Below the pieces are notes generated by a model, which worked only from the letters and a program-made list of their open reading frames with translations, was not told where the DNA came from and ran no database searches. From a virus, in IMG/VR virus record IMGVR_UViG_3300036859_000525, positions 1 through 46,861 of that record: a stretch of 46,861 nucleotides of DNA; one strand, 5' to 3'. The stretch's first letter is position 1. Every line of letters begins with the position of its first letter. Positions 1-6,644 of the stretch are shown piece after piece. Both the position numbers and the translations under genes were made by a program.

Positions 1-127
1 TGGCCGAAGCCGAGGAGGCCTACGTCCAGACCCAGCTCGCCCAGACCCGTGAGTACGCAAGCTCCTTCCGGGCGCCGGAGAAGAAGAGCAAGGAAGCCCT
101 GGCCGCCCGGATGAAACGGGCCGAGGC
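1..127. repeat. terminal direct repeat, left copy
   Basis: The first 127 bases are identical to the last 127 (46735-46861). An exact overlap of this length is the usual sign of a circularly closed assembly; a true short terminal repeat is possible but less likely because the repeat lies inside a coding frame that continues across the join. Confidence 0.97.
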
Positions 128-182
128 CTATGCCCGCTGGCGCTTCAGGACCTATCTCGACAGCGAGGTCGCTTCGCTCTAA
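1..182 (+). CDS. 3' part of a small basic protein that crosses the ends of the sequence
   Basis: This is the carboxy-terminal part of the gene that starts at 46560. Codons run from base 3 and end at TAA 180-182. Joined over the circle it gives about 119 residues, beginning MGRPRKYEDDAARKRAQRER and ending in a helical, charged tail. The basic amino end resembles small phage and plasmid DNA-associated proteins, but I do not recognise a specific family. The stop overlaps the last codon of the converging leftward gene at 179. Confidence 0.8.
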   Translation, partial: AEAEEAYVQTQLAQTREYASSFRAPEKKSKEALAARMKRAEAYARWRFRTYLDSEVASL

Positions 183-430
183 GAACGGGAGCGAGGGATC
201 GCGTGCCAGCTCCGCCCGTCCGGGGAGCGCTCCATTCTCGTCTGCTCCGCCAGGTGCATGATCTCGTCCAGGATCGCCTGCGTGATCTGATCGTCGCCGT
301 GGGCGTCACGAACGAGCCATCCGATCGTCTTCAGCGCCTCTCTCATCCGCTCCTCTTCTCCTTCGCCGGGAGTGAGGCCGTAGGAGACCTGACCGGCGAG
401 CGCGACCAGGAAGTCGTAACGGGGATGCAC
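179..430 (-). CDS. small hypothetical protein
   Basis: This is a leftward frame of 83 residues from a GTG start. It has no recognised domain; the middle (about residues 29-65) looks helical. The GTG lacks a good ribosome site. An internal ATG at 346 follows GGAG and GAGGAG, so the protein may begin there with 55 residues. The gene converges on the frame ending at 182, the two stops overlapping. A rightward frame at 443-568 with a GAGGAGGAG site competes for part of the upstream region but has a biased Arg/Ser composition, so I prefer the leftward genes. Confidence 0.45.
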   Translation of the reverse strand: MHPRYDFLVALAGQVSYGLTPGEGEEERMREALKTIGWLVRDAHGDDQITQAILDEIMHLAEQTRMERSPDGRSWHAIPRSRS

Positions 431-516
431 GAGGAGGAGTCTATGAGATCCGAGGTCGAGCTTCTACTCCGCCGCACAAGCCTGATCCAGCAACGAAGGA
501 TCCTGATCGCCCGCCG

Positions 517-702
517 TTACGTCGCCCGCAAGATCGCCCGGCGCAACTCTTCTCGATCGAGTTCGTAGGCGTAGAGGCGACGATTGACCACTCGCTCCGG
601 CCAGCGCCCGAGCAGGAAGTAGTGCAACCGCTCCAGCCGTGAGTAGCTGAGCGCCTTCGTATGTCGCATCTCCTCCATCAGAAGGGATTGTATGCCCTTC
701 AC
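517..702 (-). CDS. small hypothetical protein
   Basis: This leftward frame encodes 61 residues rich in Leu, Arg and Glu and probably helical. Codon third positions are GC-rich over the distal two thirds, as in neighbouring real genes. The start is GTG at 702, or ATG at 678 in front of a second GGAGGAG-containing stretch. It is divergent from, and overlaps by a few bases, the ribbon-helix-helix gene at 692. No function can be assigned. Confidence 0.5.
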   Translation of the reverse strand: MKGIQSLLMEEMRHTKALSYSRLERLHYFLLGRWPERVVNRRLYAYELDREELRRAILRAT

Positions 703-835
703 CCTCCGTCTTCCTGCCCAGCTCGATCGGGCGCTGTCTCAGGCTGCCGACGCCGAGCGAGTGCCGAAGGCGGTCCTGATCGAGCGAATCATCCGCGAAT
801 GGTTGGAGCAATGGGCAGGACAACGGCCATCGTAA
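692..835 (+). CDS. ribbon-helix-helix (CopG/Arc-like) DNA-binding protein
   Basis: This 47-residue protein starts MPFTLRLPAQLDRALSQAAD and continues with a helix ending in IIREWLEQW. The pattern is that of ribbon-helix-helix regulators: a short hydrophobic/polar beta strand (FTLRLP), a first helix from LDRAL, a turn at VPKA, and a second helix with Arg/Glu. Such proteins bind operators as dimers and are often antitoxins or phage regulators. AAGGG lies about 8 bases upstream of the ATG. The gene is first in the rightward group and overlaps the next small gene by 25 bases. No toxin partner is evident, so an autonomous regulator is more likely. Confidence 0.7.
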   Translation: MPFTLRLPAQLDRALSQAADAERVPKAVLIERIIREWLEQWAGQRPS

Positions 836-897
836 TCGGAGCGTTACTGCTTGGCTGGTTCGTTCCGCTTCTGATCGAAGCCTATTTCCTCTACTAA
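811..897 (+). CDS. 28-residue single-span membrane peptide
   Basis: The frame starts ATG 811 after a TTGGAG site and encodes MGRTTAIVIGALLLGWFVPL followed by LIEAYFLY. Nearly the whole peptide is one hydrophobic segment after a short basic end, so it should insert in the inner membrane. It overlaps the end of the ribbon-helix-helix gene and lies 15 bases before the next gene. Its function is unknown; it is one of many tiny membrane proteins in this genome. Confidence 0.55.
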   Translation: MGRTTAIVIGALLLGWFVPLLIEAYFLY

Positions 898-912
898 TCG
901 CAAGGAGCCGCT

Positions 913-1881
913 ATGGCGAAGATCGGAAGTCAGGACGGTATTACCGCCGCCGTCAATCGCCTCCGAGATCTTGACCCGGGAGGAACCCTTCTGGTCAAAG
1001 GCGCGGACGGGAAATGGCCAGATATTTCCACCCTTCCCTCTGACGTTTCTAAGTGGAAAGCGTACGACAAGCTGCAGAGGACAATTCAGATCCTCAAAGA
1101 GGACCACGATATGGCAAACCCTAAGCCGCCCGAGCCGACGTTCCCGACAGTCCCGTCGCGCTCGGTCGGAAAGAATGGACTGTACTACTACAACCTCTGG
1201 GAACCACAGAGGGCAATCGACTTCGCCAAGCAGCATGGGTTATGGGTAGCGATTCTGGTCAACGAGTGCCAGTACACGCCGATGCGGGAAGGCTCTCGAC
1301 TTTCCGAGAGCTATATCTTCGGGCTGCGAGATCAGTTGAAAGCCGCCGGTGTCTTGACGATCGCCTCCGGTTGGGCGGAGCCATTCGGAGATCTTGACGC
1401 CCAAGCCCAGTTCATCGGCCACATGTCCCAGGGCTTCGATGAATACCTGCTCAATATCGAGGCCGCCTGGGCGTACGAGGCGGGCGCGGAGGCGTTCGGA
1501 CGCTCAGACATCTTCGCCCCCAAGGTCAGGGCTGCTCTTGGCCCGAACATGCCCCTTTCTCTTTCCTGCGACTGGGGTAACAACATCCACTGGAAGCCCT
1601 GGCTCGATCAAGGGGCTTCGGCAGTCAGGGTGCAGTGCTACACGAACGAGTGGCCGCACAAGAACCCGAAGGAGGGGCTTGAACTCTTGGGCCGGGACCA
1701 ACACGACCTGGTCGGCGGCGTCCCCGCCTCGATGCGGGAAGTGAGCTACGGCAAGTATGGCGCTCACCTACAGCCGCTCTCGACCTGGTCTGCGCTAGAC
1801 GACCAGGCGGGGAAGCCTCCCCGTTCGGTCTGGGCGGCCGAGTTCGCCGACTCCGCTGATGCAAGCTGGCTTGCCCGATGA
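913..1881 (+). CDS. TIM-barrel, glycoside-hydrolase-like protein
   Basis: The gene encodes 322 residues, with AAGGAG ahead of ATG 913. Residues from about 90 show the alternating strand/helix layout of a TIM barrel: GLYYYNLWEP, LWVAILVNECQYTP, VLTIASGWAEP, YLLNIEAAW, PLSLSCDWG, AVRVQCYTNEWP. The acidic residues at strand ends are typical of glycoside hydrolases, and similar barrels occur in phage tail-associated or secreted proteins. There is no signal peptide. I infer a role in host-surface glycan binding or cleavage; catalytic residues are not certain. It is coupled to the next gene by ATGA. Confidence 0.55.
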   Translation: MAKIGSQDGITAAVNRLRDLDPGGTLLVKGADGKWPDISTLPSDVSKWKAYDKLQRTIQILKEDHDMANPKPPEPTFPTVPSRSVGKNGLYYYNLWEPQRAIDFAKQHGLWVAILVNECQYTPMREGSRLSESYIFGLRDQLKAAGVLTIASGWAEPFGDLDAQAQFIGHMSQGFDEYLLNIEAAWAYEAGAEAFGRSDIFAPKVRAALGPNMPLSLSCDWGNNIHWKPWLDQGASAVRVQCYTNEWPHKNPKEGLELLGRDQHDLVGGVPASMREVSYGKYGAHLQPLSTWSALDDQAGKPPRSVWAAEFADSADASWLAR

Positions 1882-2150
1882 GCGAGGTCCCCTGGAACTG
1901 TCCGCTCTGTACTCGCCCGGCCCTGCTCACCGCCGATGCCACCTACCAGTACTGCGCTGCCTGTGAGGGATACACGGCGGCCGAGCCTCCGCCCGGTCAC
2001 GGCTGGGTCGAGTTCACCGGCGGCGAACTGGACGGCTGCTACCGGCTGGTCGAGCTACGCCTCCAGCAGGTCGGCGACGAGTGGTCGCCGGAGGGTTTAC
2101 CGCCCGGCTACCGCTGGGACGGAACGACCTGGGTCTACATAGGAGGGTAG
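1878..2150 (+). CDS. zinc-ribbon protein
   Basis: This 90-residue protein overlaps the previous gene by ATGA. The amino end carries CPLC and, after about 16 residues, CAAC, which form a four-cysteine zinc ribbon. The rest is rich in Trp, Gly and Pro and may be a small beta domain (GYRWDGTTWVYI at the end). The role is unknown. Confidence 0.6.
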   Translation: MSEVPWNCPLCTRPALLTADATYQYCAACEGYTAAEPPPGHGWVEFTGGELDGCYRLVELRLQQVGDEWSPEGLPPGYRWDGTTWVYIGG

Positions 2151-2153
2151 GAG

Positions 2154-2342
2154 ATGCCTGAACCAGCCCAGCTCTACCTGGTAGCGATCCTTCTTCAGGC
2201 GACCGAGGACGAACCGGCCGAGCTGTTGAATCCGCTGATGCCGCTTCTGGCTACCTCGCAGTCCGATGCGGAGGCGATCGGTGAGCGGATGGTCCCGGAG
2301 CAACACTCTGCTCGGGCCGAAGTGATCGTCCGTCCCTTCTGA
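2154..2342 (+). CDS. small conserved protein, VRPF family
   Basis: This 62-residue protein follows an AGGAG site. Its plan (hydrophobic strand YLVAILLQ, linker, DAEAIGERMVPEQ helix, final VIVRPF) matches the 69-residue protein encoded at 32191-32400 on the other strand, which ends SVVVRPF. The pair are therefore likely paralogues. The fold looks like a small alpha/beta unit; the function is unknown. Confidence 0.65.
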   Translation: MPEPAQLYLVAILLQATEDEPAELLNPLMPLLATSQSDAEAIGERMVPEQHSARAEVIVRPF

Positions 2343-2359
2343 TCTTCACGGGAGGAACC

Positions 2360-2977
2360 ATGTCAGGAAGTGACCCTGCCGTCGAGGCGGGCGTAGCAGC
2401 GGGCCAGCAGGCGGCGGCGCTCGGTCGCAATCAGATCCAGGCAGCAAGCGCTGTCGGGCAGGGCTATGACGCCGGGCAGCCTGGCTTCTATGCCCCTCCG
2501 GATATCCCCTGGGTTCCGGGGACGGGGACGGCGGGAGTGGTCAACCGCGCCTACATCGTTCGTTTTATCGCCCCTTCTTCCAGGCGGATCACCAAGATCG
2601 CCTTCCAGATAATCGTGGCCGCGACCACAGACGACCCTTGCGATGTGGGGATCTTCTCCGGTGATCTCCAGACCATGCTTGGCTCCTCGGGAGCGACGAG
2701 CGGACAGCTCAACTCGGTCGGCGTCAAGACGGTCAACCTGCTCGCCGGGGTCTCTCTGCTCGGGGGGCAGGTCTACTATGCCGCCTTCGCCTATGGGCCG
2801 GTGGGCGGGACTGCCGCCAGCATCTACATGACCGCCCTGAATGGGGGTCAGTCCCTCTTCGGTACTGGCGCTCCGAACATCGAACAGACCTTCAGCAACT
2901 CCAAGTACCCGCTCTCGGCTCCCTTTGTCGTCGCAGGCAACATCTCCGGTTGTCCGATGCTCGCTCTGTTGCAGTAA
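2360..2977 (+). CDS. possible fibre or host-recognition protein
   Basis: The gene encodes 205 residues with GGGAGG before ATG 2360. A low-complexity Ala/Gln/Gly start (residues 1-45) is followed by a beta-rich domain with strands such as NRAYIVRFIAP, ITKIAFQIIVAA, CDVGIFSGD and GQVYYAAFAYGP. This is jelly-roll-like and typical of phage fibre heads or carbohydrate-binding modules. No catalytic motif is visible. Its place beside the barrel protein and the secreted protein suggests a surface-interaction module. The function is inferred only. Confidence 0.5.
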   Translation: MSGSDPAVEAGVAAGQQAAALGRNQIQAASAVGQGYDAGQPGFYAPPDIPWVPGTGTAGVVNRAYIVRFIAPSSRRITKIAFQIIVAATTDDPCDVGIFSGDLQTMLGSSGATSGQLNSVGVKTVNLLAGVSLLGGQVYYAAFAYGPVGGTAASIYMTALNGGQSLFGTGAPNIEQTFSNSKYPLSAPFVVAGNISGCPMLALLQ

Positions 2978-2994
2978 CCAACTGAAGGAGACGC

Positions 2995-3477
2995 ATGAAA
3001 CTCGTCCTTGCCCTCGCGGCCGTGCTCGCCACCGCCGCTCTCGCCGTCCCGGCCGCGCTGGCCGACTCGCCCCACTTCATCAAGGCTTCCGCCTCGGTGG
3101 ACAACGCGGGCAACTTGGTCTGCTCGTTCAAGGAGGCTGGCCTGGGCAACACCGCCGAGACCGAGGCGGTCACCTGTGCGGCCGACGCGAGCGCCGTCTA
3201 CGCCTGCATCAACGGTGGTAACAACCACCCGCAGGCGGCAAACAAGGAGACGGTCTCTGGTCCGGTCTCCGGTGGTGGCCTCTTCCCGGTCCGGAACGGC
3301 CAGACGACCGGCGAGATCACCGTCGCTCCTCCCTCTCAGGGCGACTTCTCCTGCCCGAACGGCCAGAAGCTCGTGCTCGCGGAAGTCAGCTACACGAACA
3401 TCGTCCTCGCTGGTTCCGCCGGTGACACGGCCGACGTGCCGGGGACGCTCTCGAAGGTTCTGGTAGACCTTTCCTAG
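2995..3477 (+). CDS. secreted protein with signal peptide
   Basis: This 160-residue protein has an Ala-rich signal peptide: MKLVLALAAVLATAALAVPA then ALADS, with likely cleavage after ALA near residue 23. The mature part has four cysteines in pairs (CSFK, CAAD, CING, CPNG), suggesting disulfides outside the cell. AAGGAG lies before the ATG. Secreted proteins of this style occur in actinobacteria, so this may be a lysogenic-conversion gene picked up from a host. It is the last gene before the tRNA. Confidence 0.7.
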   Translation: MKLVLALAAVLATAALAVPAALADSPHFIKASASVDNAGNLVCSFKEAGLGNTAETEAVTCAADASAVYACINGGNNHPQAANKETVSGPVSGGGLFPVRNGQTTGEITVAPPSQGDFSCPNGQKLVLAEVSYTNIVLAGSAGDTADVPGTLSKVLVDLS

Positions 3478-3511
3478 CGGTTGCGGGGGACAGCCGCAGA
3501 AATGCTTGTGA

Positions 3512-3527
3512 GCGCCCTTCGGGGCGC
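3512..3527 (+). terminator. UUCG-capped hairpin
   Basis: GCGCCC-TTCG-GGGCGC forms a perfect 6-bp stem with a stable UUCG loop between the secreted-protein gene and the tRNA. There is no T-run after it, so it may be a weak terminator, an mRNA 3' protector or a tRNA-processing signal. Confidence 0.5.
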
Positions 3528-3541
3528 ATCCCCCACTTCAA

Positions 3542-3613
3542 TCCGGGGTACGACTAACGGTAGGTCGCCAGGCTCTGAACCTGGAGGTGGAGGTTCGACC
3601 CCTTCCCCCGGAG
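3542..3613 (+). tRNA. tRNA-Gln (anticodon CTG)
   Basis: A full cloverleaf can be drawn: acceptor TCCGGGG/CCCCGGA with U1-A72 as usual for Gln; D stem CGAC/GTCG; anticodon stem CCAGG/CCTGG with loop CTCTGAA giving CTG; T stem GGAGG/CCTTC (one G-T) with loop TTCGACC; discriminator G. CCA is not encoded. The anticodon stem directly follows the D stem, so the usual base 26 is missing. It should read CAG, a preferred Gln codon at this GC content. Confidence 0.9.
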
Positions 3614-3723
3614 CTGTTCCCAGGCTAGGCGCACCGGACACTGAGGCTCATGCAGCCAGGGACGATCGAACCGGCCGTAGGCTTTTGACGCGGCACAGAG
3701 TGGAGAACAGACGGCTCTGGGGA

Positions 3724-4116
3724 TCACTCGTCCAACTCCGCGAACAGCCTGACCTCCTCGACCATTCTTGCGTGCCCTTCCAGGGCCTGCTCCAGGGTCG
3801 AGTAGCGGGCGCAGTTGAGATCGGACCAATCGCCCTTGAAGACCATCGACTCGAAGATCAGCGGCGGCAGGTCGGGGTCCCAGCAGTGGTTCAGCCCGAT
3901 CCAGACGGTCGAGACCCAGTACGGGCCGAGCGTGTCGTCGGCCACGCGGCAGTACTCGATCACCCTGTGCAGGCGGCCCCACTCATCGAAGGAGATCGGT
4001 CGGCCTTCCTTGTCGTACTCGCGGCCAGGACCGAAGTCGGGCAGCCCGGGCGGCTCGGTCGAGCCGAGGATCTCTTCCGTCGTCGGGCTACTTGGCGAGG
4101 ATCCGGACTGTTCCAT
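3724..4116 (-). CDS. conserved phage hypothetical protein
   Basis: This leftward gene encodes about 130 residues from ATG 4116 (start MEQSGSSPSS); an in-frame ATG at 4149 gives 141 residues. The core TVWIGLNH ... LPPLIFESMVF followed by RYSTLEQALEGHARMV resembles a family of small conserved proteins in phages and bacteria of unknown function. It is the last gene of the leftward group from 6849, and it overlaps the membrane protein gene upstream. Confidence 0.65.
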   Translation of the reverse strand: MEQSGSSPSSPTTEEILGSTEPPGLPDFGPGREYDKEGRPISFDEWGRLHRVIEYCRVADDTLGPYWVSTVWIGLNHCWDPDLPPLIFESMVFKGDWSDLNCARYSTLEQALEGHARMVEEVRLFAELDE

Positions 4117-4375
4117 CTTCGTGACGATAGACCTCGACCGAGCCTTCATCCGCCTTCTTCCATTCCTCCTTGGAGAGATCGACGTGGCCTCGGGGTGAGA
4201 GCCGGAAGACGAGGCAGTGAACGACGTGGCTCATTCCGTCGAGGGTCTGCCCTCCGGCCGCGTTCAGATCGGTCAGTAGTCGCACGAGCCTGCGGTTCGT
4301 CCGGTGCAAGGACCACATCATCGAGCCGAGCAAGAAGAAGACGACGAAGATCCAGACCGGGAAGTACCAGCTCAT
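4088..4375 (-). CDS. small membrane protein
   Basis: This 95-residue protein starts at the ATGA overlap with the zinc protein gene. It has a membrane span near the amino end (MSWYFPVWIFVVFFLLGSMM) followed by a basic, cytoplasmic-type region and a compact carboxy domain (FRLSPRGHVDLSKEEW ... HEDGTVRIL). The function is unknown. The single anchor suggests a membrane-bound partner of another protein in this group. Confidence 0.65.
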   Translation of the reverse strand: MSWYFPVWIFVVFFLLGSMMWSLHRTNRRLVRLLTDLNAAGGQTLDGMSHVVHCLVFRLSPRGHVDLSKEEWKKADEGSVEVYRHEDGTVRILAK

Positions 4376-4743
4376 CGTCTCGGCGGCATCGTCGTGATGT
4401 GCTTCGGGTTCCAGGTGAACTGCTCCCCCTCTGCTCTTGGCCCCTGGTGGTAGTCCTCGACGTGGCCGAAGGGGCGCCAGCAGGCGACCTCTACTCCGGC
4501 CGCCATCGCTCGTTTGCCGCAGTAGCGCGGGTCGCCTTCGTAGTCGTACTGCCAGCCTCTCGTTCTTTCGACCAGTCGCTCGCGCACGCGCTGTTCGTGG
4601 CCCTCTTCGGGCGTGCGGCTCGCCATCTCCTGCCAGTCGGTCTCGCCCTTGAAGTCGTGGCAGTGCCCGCAGTAGCGGAAGCGAACGTCGTGCGGGTTGT
4701 ACGAGGTCCAGCCGCAGTCGGGGCAGGTGAAAGTCTCGCTCAT
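4372..4743 (-). CDS. zinc-ribbon protein
   Basis: This 123-residue protein begins MSETFTCPDCGWTSYNPHD, with CPDC and CGHC making a four-cysteine zinc ribbon. Further Cys/His (YCGKR, ACWRPFGH) lie in the second half. It is coupled by ATGA to genes on both sides. The role is unknown; zinc ribbons of this kind usually bind nucleic acid or protein. Confidence 0.65.
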   Translation of the reverse strand: MSETFTCPDCGWTSYNPHDVRFRYCGHCHDFKGETDWQEMASRTPEEGHEQRVRERLVERTRGWQYDYEGDPRYCGKRAMAAGVEVACWRPFGHVEDYHQGPRAEGEQFTWNPKHITTMPPRR

Positions 4744-5036
4744 CCTCTCCCCACCGGGGCGACGAAGACATTGATGCCGATCTGCCTGCCGACGTGAACG
4801 GCATGGCCGACCAGGAAGCCGAGGATCATCTGCGCTCGTTCGTGGAGATCCTCGGGCAGTGCGTCACCGGCCGCCGAGGCAGCGGCGTTCGGTTCTCCGC
4901 CTGGCTGTCCTCTCACGTTCAGGGTGATGAAGAGCTGTTCGACGGTCACTCCTTCAGTGGCGAGATACTCCTCGACCGCGTCGATCCCGACCTGGCAGGC
5001 AAGATCGAGCAGCGTGCGCGGCTCCTCACTGGCCAC
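4740..5036 (-). CDS. hypothetical helical protein
   Basis: This 98-residue protein starts GTG 5036 with GAGG about 8 bases upstream. It contains two helical blocks separated by an Ala/Pro-rich linker (about residues 42-60). No family is recognised. It overlaps both neighbours, so it is translated as part of the leftward operon. Confidence 0.6.
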   Translation of the reverse strand: MASEEPRTLLDLACQVGIDAVEEYLATEGVTVEQLFITLNVRGQPGGEPNAAASAAGDALPEDLHERAQMILGFLVGHAVHVGRQIGINVFVAPVGRG

Positions 5037-5181
5037 GAGCGATCCTCAGCAGCTCGCAGCGCAGGCACTCGACCTTCGGCTTGGCCTTCGTTCCCCCCAT
5101 GCAGTTACAGGTCTGGCGCTCCAGCAGATCGACCATCGCTGCTAGGCGATCGCGGAGAGCCGGGCGGCGAGCGATGCGCAC
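5026..5181 (-). CDS. small cysteine-containing protein
   Basis: This 51-residue protein starts GTG 5181 close to a GAGAGGAG stretch just after the preceding stop. It has four cysteines arranged CNC and CLRC around a basic linker (ERQTCNCMGG, KVECLRCELL), so it probably binds one metal ion. The frame extends upstream but the extension overlaps the previous gene, so the GTG is preferred. Confidence 0.55.
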   Translation of the reverse strand: MRIARRPALRDRLAAMVDLLERQTCNCMGGTKAKPKVECLRCELLRIARGQ

Positions 5182-5188
5182 TCCTCTC

Positions 5189-5353
5189 TCATCGGTGTTC
5201 GGTCTTTTCGCGGAGCAGCTCCAGCAGCCGGTACGCCTCGGCGAACTTGCGATGTTTGTAGTCGCGGCCGTCGAGCAGCCGAGCATCCCGCTCGGCCCTG
5301 CGGAGTAGACGCTCGATCCGGTTCAACGCGGCTCTCTCCTCCTCGGCGTTCAT
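5189..5353 (-). CDS. small charged helical protein
   Basis: This 54-residue protein starts ATG 5353 in a TGATG overlap with the upstream gene. It is rich in Arg, Glu and Leu and predicted to be all helix or coiled coil (EEERAALNRIERLLRRAERD). No function is recognised. Translation is probably coupled to the winged-helix gene. Confidence 0.55.
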   Translation of the reverse strand: MNAEEERAALNRIERLLRRAERDARLLDGRDYKHRKFAEAYRLLELLREKTEHR

Positions 5354-5817
5354 CAGTACCAGGGCACTCGCTTTCGCCGGTTGATCTGGAAGATCAGCTC
5401 GCGCTGCATCGCCCGTCCCTCGACTCTTCCAGCAGAGACGAGCTTCTCGCCGACCACGTTGGCTAGATCGAGTGCGGCGTCGGTCCCGGAGATCCCGCTG
5501 GCGATCGTGTTCCGCAGCTTCGAGCGCCGCAGCTTGTCGCCCTCGACCGAGATCATCCACTCGCCTGGCTCCTCGCCCTTCTCGATCAGTCCGAAGCGCT
5601 TCATCCAGGACAGGCGTGACCCGGCGCACTTACGGGCGTGCGTGATTCGATCGGTGTTCTCTTCGAGGTCGGGGATGGCGAAGAGCCGCAAGGCCAGCTC
5701 GCGGGTCGTCACCACCCCCGTCCCGTTCAGGTCGAACATGATCCCGAGCAGCTCCCGGTCCGAGTAGTCCGAGATCCTGATCGTCTGTTCCAGCGAAAGC
5801 TGCTCGGCGGCGCTCAT
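5353..5817 (-). CDS. winged-helix-like DNA-binding protein
   Basis: This 154-residue protein has a middle part that reads like a winged helix: TTRELALRLF, then RLSWMKRFGLIEKG and WMISVEGDKLRR, with the recognition helix followed by a wing. Its carboxy end is basic. It overlaps the next gene upstream by four bases. A regulatory or replication-accessory role is inferred from fold and position only. Confidence 0.5.
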   Translation of the reverse strand: MSAAEQLSLEQTIRISDYSDRELLGIMFDLNGTGVVTTRELALRLFAIPDLEENTDRITHARKCAGSRLSWMKRFGLIEKGEEPGEWMISVEGDKLRRSKLRNTIASGISGTDAALDLANVVGEKLVSAGRVEGRAMQRELIFQINRRKRVPWY

Positions 5818-6644
5818 GCGACGACCGCGAACACGCTCGTCTTCTGGCCCGACTTTGTGGTTAGACCAGCCGCTCGGATGTAGCCCTGCTCACGGAGCTT
5901 CTCGACCGCTGCTCCGAGCTGCGAGTGGTGCAGGCCGAGACCCTTCTCGATCGCCGGTCGCGTGAACGAGCCAGGCACGTCTTCGAGTGCCGGAGGGTTG
6001 GAGGCGACGAAACCCCTGATCCCCTCCAGGATCTTCAGCGCCGTCTCGTCCGAGACGTGCGTGCCGTGCTTCTGCTTCCTGGGCTTCGGAGCTGACTCCT
6101 TTTTCAGGTAGGTCATCCGCTCCACGATCCCAGCCGCCTTCAGAATCGCGAGCAGGCGGTTCGCCTCCGCTCGCGCCTTGGCCAATTCGGTCCCAAGGCG
6201 ATCGACCTCGCGTTTCGCAGCGTCGTAGCGCTCCTGGATCGGAGCGAGCAGCTTGACCAGCTCATCATCTACTTCCTGGTTCAGCTCGGCTCGCTCGACT
6301 TCGGTACGACGCTCGACCGTTCCGCCGCCGAGTCCCGGCGCCTGGGGCTCGTGGCCATTCCGGAGCGACCACTCCTGGATGGTTGCGATCGGGTCCTCTT
6401 CGCTCGCGAGCATTTCTAGGAACGGTCCAATCCGCTCCTGAGTGGTCTCGCCGACTGTCTGCCTTTTGCGGAGCACTGCATACATCTGGCTGGCCGCATC
6501 AGGGGTGCTGTATGGCGTCGCTGCCTTCGTCTCGTTCAGCCAGGCGTAGTTCGCATGGCCGAGCGTGCTCGCCGACAGCTCGCCGACATTGAGACGTTCG
6601 AGCTGCGCCAGCAGCTCTTGCGTCTTCTCCTGGTTCGTTGTCAT
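5814..6644 (-). CDS. coiled-coil protein with carboxy winged helix
   Basis: This 276-residue protein starts ATG 6644 seven bases after GGAGG. Residues about 125-170 form a coiled coil (DDELVKLLAPIQERYDAAKR onward), then a basic linker, then a helix-turn-helix (TRPAIEKGLGLHHSQLGAAV followed by EKLREQGYI). It may be a DNA-binding dimer, perhaps for partition, regulation or replication; no family is recognised. It overlaps the Xre gene by 146 bases. Confidence 0.55.
   Translation of the reverse strand: MTTNQEKTQELLAQLERLNVGELSASTLGHANYAWLNETKAATPYSTPDAASQMYAVLRKRQTVGETTQERIGPFLEMLASEEDPIATIQEWSLRNGHEPQAPGLGGGTVERRTEVERAELNQEVDDELVKLLAPIQERYDAAKREVDRLGTELAKARAEANRLLAILKAAGIVERMTYLKKESAPKPRKQKHGTHVSDETALKILEGIRGFVASNPPALEDVPGSFTRPAIEKGLGLHHSQLGAAVEKLREQGYIRAAGLTTKSGQKTSVFAVVA

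Noticed and set aside
443-568. Rightward 41-residue frame behind GAGGAGGAG
   Set aside because: Good ribosome site but Arg/Ser-biased sequence, and it conflicts with leftward frames of better composition.
3481-4797. 438-residue rightward frame
   Set aside because: Arg/Ser/Gly-biased shadow of four leftward genes; it also covers the tRNA.
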